Shown: positions 41,636-50,587, counted from the stretch's first letter. The stretch: DNA of 64,000 nucleotides from G965215225 sp965215225 (GCA_965215225.1 OZ244039.1:2046001-2110000); one strand, 5' to 3'. Notes: generated by a model not told the origin, from the letters alone. Translations and numbers: made by a program.

Positions 41636-42517
41636 TCACTTAAGCGCTTCGCCTATTTCGGTAAGTCCCCCCAACAACTGCTGAATATGATTTTCCTTGT
41701 CGGAACACAAGAAGTCCTTGCTTAGCGAAAGACAATTATCTCTGGTTATAGGCGGCTGTTTCAACATTTTTTCCAGCATAGTCGCCAAAGTATAAGATAT
41801 CCCATAGGGCATTGGCAGAATTATTCTCTTCTTAGGCTGCAAAATAACAGACACCAGCTGCCACATTCTCATAGCTTGAGGACCTGCGGCATTGATAATC
41901 TTGTTCTCGCCAGCTGCCTTGTCCTTTAATAGCAATAGCACGAGCTTCACCAAATCCCCCACAGCTATAGGCTGAACTCGACTCGACCCACAAGGCAATA
42001 GCAAAATCGGCGTCATTCTAGCAATAGACCTCATCTGCCTCACAAATGAACTCTCCAAACCCACCACAATAGAGGGACGAATAATCCTTGCACCGCTAGG
42101 AAACTCAGCCAAGATAGACTCCTCCCCCGCCGCCTTGCTTTGAAGATATTTGCTTGGCGCATCCACGCCCGCCCCCAATGCGCTGATATGTATCAACTGG
42201 GCCAGCTGTTGAGAATGACATGCCCTAGCAATAAATGTAGACAACTGCTGATGGGTGGCAAAGAAACTGCGCCTTTTGTCCTCATTCAAAATCCCAGCAA
42301 GATTCACAACCCTATCAGTCCCCCTAACAACTCTCGCCACCGATTCCTCCGACTGAGAATCATAGGCAAACAACTCAAGGTTTGGATGAAAATAGGTCTT
42401 AGCAAGCCACTTTTCATCGCCCATCAGCCCAACCCGAATCCGATAGCCTTCCGCCAACAGAGCACTAACCAAATGCTTCCCAATGAAACCCGTCCCCCCA
42501 AAGAGAGCTATGAGCAT
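41636..42517 (-). CDS. NAD(P)-binding protein, complex I NDUFA9-like
   Basis: A 293-residue atypical short-chain dehydrogenase. It starts with the Rossmann motif LFGGTGFIGKHLVSAL and has DRVVNLAGIL (about residue 72), HISALGA (about 105) and KAAGEESI in the place of the YxxxK-like lysine, and ARIIRPSIVVG (about 143), the pattern of the NDUFA9/YbjT-type group. Bacterial members are usually of unknown role; some relate to quinone or complex I assembly. It stands alone between two islands. Confidence 0.8.
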   Translation of the reverse strand: MLIALFGGTGFIGKHLVSALLAEGYRIRVGLMGDEKWLAKTYFHPNLELFAYDSQSEESVARVVRGTDRVVNLAGILNEDKRRSFFATHQQLSTFIARACHSQQLAQLIHISALGAGVDAPSKYLQSKAAGEESILAEFPSGARIIRPSIVVGLESSFVRQMRSIARMTPILLLPCGSSRVQPIAVGDLVKLVLLLLKDKAAGENKIINAAGPQAMRMWQLVSVILQPKKRIILPMPYGISYTLATMLEKMLKQPPITRDNCLSLSKDFLCSDKENHIQQLLGGLTEIGEALK

Positions 42518-42689
42518 AGTCGCTGCTTATATACTGATGTCATAAGCGCTATTTTATATTTGCTTTGTCAAAGGAGCTGGGTGTTGAAAGATATATCGAA
42601 AAGCCGAGCTAATAACTATCAATAGAATGACAGTGGATAAGAATGTGCATTAATAAAAAATCAAACTCAAAACTCCAAAAAGTAAGGAG

Positions 42690-43544
42690 TTAATTATTTA
42701 TGATCTGTGCGATTTCTTTGCAGTTTTGCTCTGGTGTTTGTGCCTCTATGGCCTTCCAAGCGCTTATATAAGAGATCTTATCTATGAGCTTTCCAAGTTC
42801 TGTACTTTTTATGCGCTTGCCCTTTAAGAACAGCAATAAGCCGCCTAAAACATTTTTCTGACTGATATAGCTCTTCCCTGAGAACATCTTTTCTGAAAAC
42901 TGGCTGTAGGTACCTATATCTTTGAATATTCTTAATATCTCCTTAACACTCAACCCAATAACCTCCTCCATTTGATTAGCCCAGTGATAGTTCCAATAGG
43001 CTCTACCTAAACTAAAGTTATCATATAAGACCCTCGCGCTACCTCTTGGCGATTTGTTCCCCATTGAATTCAGAATCCTTCTAATACAAGAATCAATTTT
43101 CTTATCATGATTAGATTTAACAGCCTCGTCCAAATTATGAAGACTCCCGTTACCGTTTTTGTCCTTTTTTTGTCTAGCAAGATAATATGGTTTAATAAGG
43201 TCTGACTCTATTAATTGAATAATCACAGAACCCCAAAAACCACACTTCATTTTTTCCTCAGCCGGTATGTCCTTGAAGGTTTCCCAAATAATTTCTTGAG
43301 TATCCGAAGGTGGAGAGAAAAATTCTTTCTCACTAAATTTGTGCTTGAAATCAACAGACTCCCTATCAACAACACACCCTTTTCTATCAAACAGATGGTC
43401 TTCAAGATACTGTAAAAAAGATTCTTTACCTTCCTTACATGCCCATAAAAATTTTAGCCTTTTTTTGTGGGGGTCGTCCTTATCTAATAGTTCTTTGCCA
43501 AATTCTGTCCAAACTCCTTCTTCAAGTTTTTTATCATGATCCAT
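42690..43544 (-). CDS. Unknown protein, last gene of the GHKL/PAPS-reductase operon
   Basis: A 284-residue, mostly helical, soluble protein, not firmly recognised. A block near residues 170-240 (SARVLYDNFSLGRAYWNYHWA, in part; then LSVKEILRIF, SEKMFSG and NVLGGLLLFL) recalls from memory the DUF6339 family, whose members carry an R-x-x-x-A-R-x-W-W-like motif. This link is weak. The gene lies 15 bp after the 277-residue gene and ends the operon. A role as accessory or effector of a defence system is inferred only from context. Confidence 0.5.
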   Translation of the reverse strand: MDHDKKLEEGVWTEFGKELLDKDDPHKKRLKFLWACKEGKESFLQYLEDHLFDRKGCVVDRESVDFKHKFSEKEFFSPPSDTQEIIWETFKDIPAEEKMKCGFWGSVIIQLIESDLIKPYYLARQKKDKNGNGSLHNLDEAVKSNHDKKIDSCIRRILNSMGNKSPRGSARVLYDNFSLGRAYWNYHWANQMEEVIGLSVKEILRIFKDIGTYSQFSEKMFSGKSYISQKNVLGGLLLFLKGKRIKSTELGKLIDKISYISAWKAIEAQTPEQNCKEIAQIINN

Positions 43545-43559
43545 CTGCCTTGTCCTCTC

Positions 43560-44393
43560 TTAATAACTGAAGCAATAAGGTAGCATTTTTGTTGCTGCCA
43601 AACTTGGATTAAAATCATCGTCTTCACAATTTTCACCCGTTTTCTCTTCTAAGTTTTTTAAATGCTCGATTAAGCTCTCATTAGTTATTTCTTCCTCCCT
43701 ATTTTTTATTATCTCCGCATAAGCAGCACAAAGAATTTGAGTAACTATGGCTAGTCTAATAGCATCTTTTTCATCTTTAGGGTGCTCTAGAGTTTCGACA
43801 CCTTTTATCTTACGTAATTGGTCGAAGACATCCTTAGCACATAGGACCTTAATAGGGTGTTCTGTGACACCAGCAATCTTATCTACCTTGACTTTAAGCG
43901 TTCCTTCAGTAAGGTTGTCATCATATTTTATAGAAATAATTGAGGATATACTACCATCATAAAAGGTTAAGTCAGGATATGAGGCTATACGAGCATGGCT
44001 TGGGATATGGATATTACTACCAGCTTGCCAAAAAGGGCCCAACCCCGATTGCTCATCTACTGGAATTTTAACATCTTCAATAGTAATAATATTAGCCTTG
44101 ATTTCTGGACCATAAGAAAACCCATTAGCAATTTCTTGCTTAGCTATGATCCCATTTTTATCTCGCCTAGGGTTATTCCCAAAAACATTATGTCTCCTTT
44201 GCGCGCTATCTTTATAAAATAGAGCAACAGAGAATCTTGCTTTCCCTTCATCAATCAACTGCTTAATAAATGATTCTCCTGTAAGGCTATGTGTAATAAT
44301 TAGCTTTCCATCATTGTGTTTTGCCTTCACCTCATAAGCGACTTCTTCCATAAAGTCGGCACTATCTGGTTGTAAAGTTGGAAAATCTATCAT
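43560..44393 (-). CDS. Unknown protein, third gene of the GHKL/PAPS-reductase operon
   Basis: A 277-residue protein not recognised. The first two thirds look beta-rich, with short strands and turns (KLIITHSLTGES, FSVALFYKDS, HIPSHARIASYPDLTFYDGS). The C-terminal third is helical and acidic (KDEKDAIRLAIVTQILCAAYAEI, in part; EEKTGENCEDDD). There is no signal peptide or membrane span. Spacing to both neighbours is 13-15 bp, so it is clearly part of the operon. No catalytic motif could be picked out. Confidence 0.55.
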   Translation of the reverse strand: MIDFPTLQPDSADFMEEVAYEVKAKHNDGKLIITHSLTGESFIKQLIDEGKARFSVALFYKDSAQRRHNVFGNNPRRDKNGIIAKQEIANGFSYGPEIKANIITIEDVKIPVDEQSGLGPFWQAGSNIHIPSHARIASYPDLTFYDGSISSIISIKYDDNLTEGTLKVKVDKIAGVTEHPIKVLCAKDVFDQLRKIKGVETLEHPKDEKDAIRLAIVTQILCAAYAEIIKNREEEITNESLIEHLKNLEEKTGENCEDDDFNPSLAATKMLPYCFSY

Positions 44394-44406
44394 CTATTTG
44401 GTTGAG

Positions 44407-46275
44407 TTACTTGCTATCTTTCTTTGGTCGCCTTTTTAATTTCAGAATCGGTAATAGTTCTACCCTCATTCTCTCAAAGCCAGCTGGTTTCTTAACCTTG
44501 GCTAGGATTTCATAAGATCGCCCTTCATCAAGCATGCCTAATGGAATCTGTTGATTAGATTCTTTTAGAACCGGTTTATCGTTACCATCAACAGATAGGT
44601 GAATAAAATGCACAAACTGACTAACCCTATTGTTATCATTATCCTCACCTAAGGCAATAGAAAGATAAACTTCATCTCGATCGTCCATTTTTTTACTGGG
44701 CTTCACATTCATTTCAACCTCAAGGAGTTTTCTCTTTCCAATATAACGAGTAGCTTTTTTAGCAGGGAGATCCCGTAGTTCGATATTTGGCTTAGGTCTG
44801 TGTTTAGGTCTTGGTCCTGGATGATGATCCGACTTGTCTGGCCTGACTGGTGAGGACGTTTTCGGTTTGGCATTATCACGCTGAACAGTTAAGCGGCCGT
44901 AACCACCTCTTTTCTTTTCGCTGGCCTTATCTATGATAAATAATGGCAAGTCAAAAGCTTCCCTACTTATAAATTTTAGATGCTTCTTTATTTTGTTAGC
45001 CAATTCTTTGAGTATTGCTTTTAATTTCTTTTCATCATTCGGCTTTAATCTATTTTTCTCTAATTTATTATGATGGACATTCTCCGCCCCTTTCACTAGT
45101 TTAAATAACCCAGGGGCACTATTCTTATCAACATCAATGACAACCATAAAAGGCTCATAATTCTCATTTTCTCTCAGACTTCTCATAGCCCCTACCAGCA
45201 TATGTTGATAATTAGTAATCACCATCCCATTCCTAATCAAGATAATTGAGCTGCTATCTTCAATATCACTTTTAATATAAACATTCACTTCATCACCATT
45301 ATCCAGCTGAATGATTTCAGGCTCTTCTTGAATAGCCTTATAAGCATGATATACTTCCTGGCCTGATAGAATTTCAGCAGCTCCATATTTTTTACGTTTT
45401 CTATCTTTCTCCGCTTCAACAAGTTTCAAAACCTTGTTCTTATCAACAGTCTTGCTTGACTTGCCTTCACGATGAATATTAACAATTAGCTCCCCCCGAA
45501 CTAAAGCAGGAAAAAAGCTGTTAACAATAGCATATTCAGCCGATCTATCCCATTCTTGATTCAAACCCAATATTACAACCATGGTGCCAGTTGAACTGAG
45601 ATTGTCCATTTTAGATTCAATAAATGGCGGAAAAGCTGAAGGATAGGTAAAATCAGGGTTTAGCTCATACTTAGGTTTAGTTTTCACTATCCTCCCTTTA
45701 GGACCTCTTTGAACTTTACCATCTTGATGCCCTGCTAAGATAGGCGAACCAGTCCATAGACTCTTAATTTCATTGTCATCATCTCGATATTTGGTAGCAT
45801 ATAAGACATAACGAAGATAAGACAAGTGATAGCTAGTGACATGACCAGCACCATAGGAACCGCTTGCTTCTTCAGATTTTATACTCCTTTCGTCCAGTAA
45901 ACCTTCTAAAACCCTTTCGTCCATACCTACACCATTATCCACAAACATTAGAACATCCACACTATGACCATCTAAAGCATCTCCAATAATACCAACGACA
46001 TTAATAGCATTATCATTGTATGAACCCATCTTTCTCTGTGTATCAACTGCTAGTTCCAATACCCTCTCATAGTCTTTGATATTAGGAATGTCGTTCTTAA
46101 ATATGGTTTCAATATAGATATCTACTTCGCATTTTTCATTACCTGCTGCCACTGAGGCATCCAAACTATTTTGTAATAATTCTCTAATTGGTGTAGAAAA
46201 TCCCTCTGTTCTATTGGCTAACTTATTAGAAGTAAATCCCTCCATCCCACCAGCCCTAAAATACAATTCTGACAT
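44407..46275 (-). CDS. GHKL (Hsp90/MutL-like) ATPase
   Basis: A 622-residue protein with a complete Bergerat ATP fold: N box RELLQNSLDA (residues 31-40), G1 box DNGVGMD (113-119) and G2 box GSYGAGHVTS (139-148). Mid-protein, PGLFKLVKGAENVHHNKLEKNR (in part AENVHHNK) resembles a block seen in Hsp90-like ATPases of prokaryotic conflict systems. The C-terminal 200 residues are beta-rich, after a basic, proline-rich linker (HHPGPRPKHRPKPN). No histidine-kinase or MutL endonuclease motifs are seen. ATP-driven conformational switching in a defence or DNA-modification system is likely by context. 15 bp from the PAPS-reductase-like gene. Confidence 0.8.
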   Translation of the reverse strand: MSELYFRAGGMEGFTSNKLANRTEGFSTPIRELLQNSLDASVAAGNEKCEVDIYIETIFKNDIPNIKDYERVLELAVDTQRKMGSYNDNAINVVGIIGDALDGHSVDVLMFVDNGVGMDERVLEGLLDERSIKSEEASGSYGAGHVTSYHLSYLRYVLYATKYRDDDNEIKSLWTGSPILAGHQDGKVQRGPKGRIVKTKPKYELNPDFTYPSAFPPFIESKMDNLSSTGTMVVILGLNQEWDRSAEYAIVNSFFPALVRGELIVNIHREGKSSKTVDKNKVLKLVEAEKDRKRKKYGAAEILSGQEVYHAYKAIQEEPEIIQLDNGDEVNVYIKSDIEDSSSIILIRNGMVITNYQHMLVGAMRSLRENENYEPFMVVIDVDKNSAPGLFKLVKGAENVHHNKLEKNRLKPNDEKKLKAILKELANKIKKHLKFISREAFDLPLFIIDKASEKKRGGYGRLTVQRDNAKPKTSSPVRPDKSDHHPGPRPKHRPKPNIELRDLPAKKATRYIGKRKLLEVEMNVKPSKKMDDRDEVYLSIALGEDNDNNRVSQFVHFIHLSVDGNDKPVLKESNQQIPLGMLDEGRSYEILAKVKKPAGFERMRVELLPILKLKRRPKKDSK

Positions 46276-46290
46276 TTCTATATTCTCCTC

Positions 46291-47562
46291 TTAATCCATA
46301 CAATCGCAAGGTAAACTCGTTTCTTGCTCTAATAATTCTTTATCAATCTTGCTTCCATCCACAGCCTGCTGCCTTAGTTTGACATAAATCAGCTCCATTG
46401 TAGCGCCAAAGAAACCAACATATTTAGGTGTTTTATCGGAAGTGATAACCCTTTTTTCGGCTTCTAAGTCGCGGCTATATTTTTCTTCTATTTCTATCCA
46501 CCACTCAATCGATTCTGGAGTAGGTCGAGTTCCATTGCTAGAATTCCTTTTCAATTCTTCTATTACAAGCTGTAGTAATTTTGCCTTGCCTTTTAGTGGG
46601 CAAAAAACACAATTAGAAAATATTCCTGTTTTTGGCAAATCCAAATCAAAATCCTGTTTTTCCCAAAACTCAATAACTGCCTCTCTGGTAATATTTTCAT
46701 CAATTAATGGAGCTAAAATCTTTTCACCGTGAGGCTGGCTGAAAAATGATCTCCCTGATTTATTTTGCGCTTTATCAATTCTATCTTGAATTTTCACTAT
46801 TCGCCTTTGCTCATCTGACCTAATACCTAAGTAAGAAACATATTCAACAGCTAAATCACCATAGAGCTGTGCTTCATCCCCTAAGGTAGATTCTCTTATC
46901 TGTTCATTGTCAAAACAAATACGGGCACCAGTGAAATCACTAAAATGCTGTTCTTGTCTAATGAAAGGGCGCCCCCTAACAAATTCCTTCTTTGCTAACA
47001 AAATATTCTTTGGAACAGCACCACCATTTTTCTTATGAGTTTCTATAACAGAATCATCGGTTATCCTTGCCGAATCACCATAATGCCCCAGCCTTTCAAT
47101 GCTCTTCTTTTGGGAAAACCAATCTGCTAAAAAGTTATTAGTGATAAAGATTTTCATTGCATGAGTGCAAGTTCTTGAAAGAGCACTGGGTAAATAACCA
47201 CTTAAGGAAATAACCTCCTCAAAGACCTCTCCTCTATGGTGATAACCAGAGGGATTTTTTTTGCTATAGGGCTTCTCATTCACCAATCTATAAGTAGGCA
47301 TCCTTACCCAAGAATGTGAAGGACTAGCATCCTCATAAGTCTGATACTCTATCCAAAAAAAGGGGATATTATATTTCTCCTCAGTCAGCTTCTTCATCTT
47401 CCTCACAAATTCATAAGTGGCAGAGTGTTCTGCAGATGTGTTATTAAAAAGAACAACATCCCCTCTTTCAGGGTTCAGTTTATTTTGTTCAAGTAGATTC
47501 ATCAACATCATACCTGAAGATCTGCCCCCCGAAAACTTAACAATATGAGGAAAATCCATCAT
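46291..47562 (-). CDS. PAPS-reductase-family (DndC-like ATP-PPase) protein
   Basis: The protein begins with the PP-loop SGGRSSGMM (about residues 11-19 from the chosen start), a variant of the SGGKDS ATP-pyrophosphatase motif. It continues with VVLFNNTSAEHSATYEFV and FFWIEYQTYED in the manner of phage and mobile-element PAPS reductases. Cysteines occur in SRTCTHAMK, NCVFCPLKG and a terminal PCDCMD, possible Fe-S or thiol sites. DndC, which acts in DNA phosphorothioation, belongs to this superfamily. ATG at 47560-47562 is chosen because a TATAAT at 47579-47584 overlaps the earlier ATG. First gene of a four-gene operon. Confidence 0.75.
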   Translation of the reverse strand: MMDFPHIVKFSGGRSSGMMLMNLLEQNKLNPERGDVVLFNNTSAEHSATYEFVRKMKKLTEEKYNIPFFWIEYQTYEDASPSHSWVRMPTYRLVNEKPYSKKNPSGYHHRGEVFEEVISLSGYLPSALSRTCTHAMKIFITNNFLADWFSQKKSIERLGHYGDSARITDDSVIETHKKNGGAVPKNILLAKKEFVRGRPFIRQEQHFSDFTGARICFDNEQIRESTLGDEAQLYGDLAVEYVSYLGIRSDEQRRIVKIQDRIDKAQNKSGRSFFSQPHGEKILAPLIDENITREAVIEFWEKQDFDLDLPKTGIFSNCVFCPLKGKAKLLQLVIEELKRNSSNGTRPTPESIEWWIEIEEKYSRDLEAEKRVITSDKTPKYVGFFGATMELIYVKLRQQAVDGSKIDKELLEQETSLPCDCMD

Positions 47563-47578
47563 TAAATCAAAATCAAGC

Positions 47579-47584
47579 ATTATA
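47579..47584 (-). promoter_or_regulatory. Possible -10 of the four-gene operon
   Basis: Minus-strand TATAAT, with no good -35 (AAGAAT lies 17 bp upstream). Transcription would begin about 10 bases before the ATG at 47562, giving a nearly leaderless message. The rest of the gap to 47801 shows no gene. Confidence 0.3.
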
Positions 47585-47801
47585 TATGCTAATTACAGAA
47601 AATTCTTAAACTATGATTCTCGTTCCGATGGAGTAGAACGGACTTTTTAAGTTATGAGATATTCTTCTTTGTCTTTTTTTCATAACTTCACTATATGTGT
47701 ATATCGCCTTTTTCTTTGTTGTTTGCTCTTGAATTTTGACTGAACTCAAAATCCAAGACTAAGATTATGCCCAAGGCTATTTTTTGTTCTTATTAGCCTA
47801 A

Positions 47802-48542
47802 TCAACCAAAATACCATACCGCAAAGACACACAAAAAAACAATGACACAAGCTAAGATCAAAAACACAAAACAGCCTTCAGGCTCTTCTCTATGACTAGA
47901 TGTTCTATGACTAGGTGCTTTATGACTAGATTCTTCACGACTAAGTTCTTTACGACTAGATTCCCCACTACTAAATTCCTTACTAATAAATTCTTCACGG
48001 CTAGATTTTCCACCACTAAATTCCTTACTAATAAATTCTTCACGACGAGATTCTCTACGACTAAATTCAAGCGGGTGATATTTTTTCAAAAAATGGAACA
48101 CCTTTAATAAAGAATTCGTCGTGTAAATAGGATAGCTCTCATCATCCAGCCCCCTATAATTTATCAAATAGAATTTCCGTTCTCTCTTCACATAAACCAA
48201 AACAAAACAATAGTCACTATCATCATCATACTGCTTTCTATCCCACCAAGATAACTGACTGTCGCTCAAACAATCCCTTATACTATCTCTATTTATATCC
48301 CTATCATCATAAACAACTTTCATCTCAATACGATAAGCCCTATCCAGATGATCGTCATAAACTATAAAATCAGGAGAACCAACCACATTGCGAGCATAAT
48401 GATAATCGCCTCTATTAATCAAATCTTGTGCCTCTACTTTGTGAACACCTAATCGAGAAAACCTGCCAGTGCGATGAAAATCCCTATAAATATCAGATTC
48501 ATTTATGTAATATCTTTTCTTTCTATAAAATGCGAATTTGCA
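47802..48542 (-). pseudogene. PD-(D/E)xK nuclease-like gene, 5' end cut off by an IS30-type element
   Basis: The frame is open leftward from 48542, exactly at the IS edge, and has no ATG; the first usable start is a TTG at 48422. It reads FAFYRKKRYYINESDIYRDF, then GSPDFIVYDDHLDRAYRIEMKV (in part PDFIVY and EMKV), the spacing of a PD-(D/E)xK nuclease core. The C-terminal half is made of 15-bp and 45-bp repeats (SREEFISKEFS, SRKEL, SREES) and ends in a hydrophobic anchor (FVFLILACVIVFLCVFAVWYF). A matching 5' piece may exist beyond the IS at 49612-49665. It is probably inactive. Confidence 0.5.
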
Positions 48543-48560
48543 TCATAAGTGCAACACCTC

Positions 48561-48598
48561 TTTGCTTGGATGGGATTATATAATCCCATCCAAGCAAA
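48561..48598. repeat. 38-bp perfect palindrome inside the left end of the IS
   Basis: Arms TTTGCTTGGATGGGATTAT and its exact reverse complement meet at 48579/48580. It lies between the left inverted repeat and the transposase start, so it would form a hairpin in any transcript reading in from outside and could shield the transposase start. Confidence 0.9.
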
Positions 48599-48617
48599 AC
48601 AAACAAGAGGTATCAAA

Positions 48618-49613
48618 ATGTCTAAAAGATATTATACACACCTTTCAAAGAAAGAACGAGCACTGATAGAAAAAATGAAACGAGATGGAAAGAGCATGCG
48701 CTTTATAGCTCGGCGCTTAGATCGTTGTCCTTCTACGATTAGCCGAGAGATCCAGCGCAATCGCGGGAAGCGCGGCTATCGTCATCAGCAAGCTCATCAA
48801 CTAAGTAACGAAAGACAACAACAGCGTCCTCGCTATTGTGTGCTGACCGATGAGGTGAAAGCGCAAACACAGGCGTTGTTGAAAAAAGACGTGAGTCCCG
48901 AGCAGATAGCCGGGCGGTGGGGTCGTGATGGAATCCGCCACATCTCATTTGTCACGCTTTATCGTTGGATTCGCAAGGATCAAAAAGCGGGCGGTAACCT
49001 GCATCTTTTTCTCCGCAATCAAAACCGCCATTACGATCATGGCTATAGACGCAAAGCCTATAAACAATGCATTCCAGGACGGGTCGGCATCGAAAAGCAC
49101 CCTGCCATAGTGGAACAACGCACCCGACTGGGCGACTGGGAAGCCGATACCATGCATGGTGCCAACCATCAAGGATTCTTAGTGACCCTGGCCGAACGAA
49201 CTTCCCGTCTCACCCTGATAGCCCAGGTGCAACACAAAGACAAAGTCTCAGTGGCAAAAGCTATCTCCTCTATGCTCCACTCCATCGCAGACCAGGTCAA
49301 TAGATTCACTTGTGATAATGGCCGTGAGTTTTGCGACCACAAGAAAATTGCTGAGAAACTCAACTGCAAAACCTACTTCGCCACTCCTTATCGCAGCTGG
49401 GAAAGAGGTGCCAATGAAAACATCAATGGACTCATCCGCAAGTATCTACCAAAAGGAATGTCCTTCCGAAATCTATCCAACCAAATAATAACCAAAATCA
49501 TGACCCGATTGAACAACCGACCACGAAAGTGCCTCGGATTCGAAACACCCGCTGAAGTGTTCCAACAACTCAGCGGAATCAATTATAATTTAGCAACAGG
49601 TGTTGCACTTTAA
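48618..49613 (+). CDS. IS30-family transposase
   Basis: A 331-residue DDE transposase. The N terminus has the helix-turn-helix typical of IS30 (LSKKERALIEKM, RFIARRLDRCPSTISREI). The catalytic core shows GDWEADTMHG (first Asp), FTCDNGREF (second Asp) and ERGANENINGLIRKYLPKG (Glu), the classical IS30 signature. ATG at 48618-48620 follows AGAGG. The frame is intact and the stop overlaps the right end of the element, so it may be active. Confidence 0.92.
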   Translation: MSKRYYTHLSKKERALIEKMKRDGKSMRFIARRLDRCPSTISREIQRNRGKRGYRHQQAHQLSNERQQQRPRYCVLTDEVKAQTQALLKKDVSPEQIAGRWGRDGIRHISFVTLYRWIRKDQKAGGNLHLFLRNQNRHYDHGYRRKAYKQCIPGRVGIEKHPAIVEQRTRLGDWEADTMHGANHQGFLVTLAERTSRLTLIAQVQHKDKVSVAKAISSMLHSIADQVNRFTCDNGREFCDHKKIAEKLNCKTYFATPYRSWERGANENINGLIRKYLPKGMSFRNLSNQIITKIMTRLNNRPRKCLGFETPAEVFQQLSGINYNLATGVAL

Positions 49614-49688
49614 ATGTTAATCCGCCAAGTATTGTTTTTACTATTGTAGGTCTAAGACGGAACATTGGTAAGTTGAGCCGGGTGTTGC

Positions 49689-50429
49689 CTAAAACAATCC
49701 TGGGTTTTCTCGTTTGAAATCTTCAAAAACCTCAGTTGCCACGCGGTATTGGCCTTCAAGTTGAATGATACTAGGAAAGGACAAACTGCTTATAGGCTCG
49801 TTCAAATTTTTTATTTCATAAGTCGCCAGTGCTTCTTCTATTTCTTGGCCTATTTCATAAAAGTTTTCTTGTGGTGCACTATCAAGAGTGTATTCAATTG
49901 AAGGACCTGCTGTCCCTTTTATCTCTTGATCATATTTTTCTAAGCGAGCAACCGCTGCGATGGGAACTACTATTTCATCAAGTATTATATCAAGGTCTCC
50001 TTGGGCGCCAGCACGACTAGTTTTAATGGAATGCTCCGCGGTTTCTATTATTTCATCATCTCCCAATACTTCCTCTATTATTTTATAATTTGCCTCTACT
50101 ATTTCTGCAGTTTTTTCTATATTCTTAAAAATCACGAATAATTCATGAATAGTTTTTTTTCGTTCTGGAAGTAAATCTAAACTTTCTGTATCTTCTAGTT
50201 GGGCAACCTTTTCTCCTGATGCAACAGCAAGATCCTCTGCTTTATTTTGTACTATCCTGACGGTTTCGATGTTAAGCGTACCTATCTCTAATTTTGGAGC
50301 ACTTCCGGCATCCTTTCCCCCTCCTCCTATTCCTAAAACATAAAGAAGTATTCCTCCCGCTAAGGTAACAGCAACCCCTTCAAGAAAAGTTATTAATGGA
50401 TTTTCATAAACTACTTTCATTCTTTTCAT
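49689..50429 (-). CDS. Membrane-anchored protein of unknown function
   Basis: A 246-residue protein not recognised. It has one N-terminal membrane helix (ITFLEGVAVTLAGGILLYVLGIG, about residues 13-35), then a glycine turn and a long helical, acidic region (residues 50-246) that would face the periplasm or cytoplasm. The ribosome site GAGGA and an extended -10 (TGGTATAAT, minus strand 50459-50467) support expression. It lies between the IS and ftsB and has no visible functional link with either. Confidence 0.6.
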   Translation of the reverse strand: MKRMKVVYENPLITFLEGVAVTLAGGILLYVLGIGGGGKDAGSAPKLEIGTLNIETVRIVQNKAEDLAVASGEKVAQLEDTESLDLLPERKKTIHELFVIFKNIEKTAEIVEANYKIIEEVLGDDEIIETAEHSIKTSRAGAQGDLDIILDEIVVPIAAVARLEKYDQEIKGTAGPSIEYTLDSAPQENFYEIGQEIEEALATYEIKNLNEPISSLSFPSIIQLEGQYRVATEVFEDFKRENPGLF

Positions 50430-50458
50430 AATAATTCCTCAGTTTTTATCATGAAAAC

Positions 50459-50467
50459 ATTATACCA
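50459..50467 (-). promoter_or_regulatory. Extended -10 promoter of the membrane-anchored protein gene
   Basis: Minus strand TGGTATAAT, i.e. TGnTATAAT, 30 bases before the ATG. Extended -10 promoters do not need a strong -35, and none is seen in the A/T-rich upstream sequence. Confidence 0.55.
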
Positions 50468-50538
50468 TTTTATGTATGAAAATCTCTTTTTTTTTGTAAT
50501 TTTTTTTGTAAAAAAATTGCATAATCTCAGATACATAT

Positions 50539-50587
50539 CGGACTAAGCTGCCACAGAGTGCTCCAATAGTAGTCCGTATCATTGGAG
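50539..50587. promoter_or_regulatory. Two overlapping, mutually exclusive hairpins upstream of ftsB
   Basis: CGGACTA (50539-50545) pairs with TAGTCCG (50570-50576), and CTCCAAT (50561-50567) pairs with ATTGGAG (50581-50587). The two stems interlock, so only one can form unless a pseudoknot is made. The site is about 120 bases before ftsB in a region with no gene. Confidence 0.4.

Larger units (their letters stand above)
48541..49616 (+). mobile_element. IS30-family insertion sequence
   Basis: The ends carry inverted repeats: AAGTGCAACACCT at 48547-48559 and AGGTGTTGCACTT at 49598-49610, a perfect 13-bp match that may extend outward with mismatches (CAT at both outer edges). One transposase gene fills it. 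No clear target duplication was identified. A 38-bp perfect palindrome lies just inside the left end. Confidence 0.8.

Noticed and set aside
41140..42625. Rightward frames opposite the EamA-side ORF and the NDUFA9-like gene.
   Set aside because: They are antisense to better-supported genes and lack homology.
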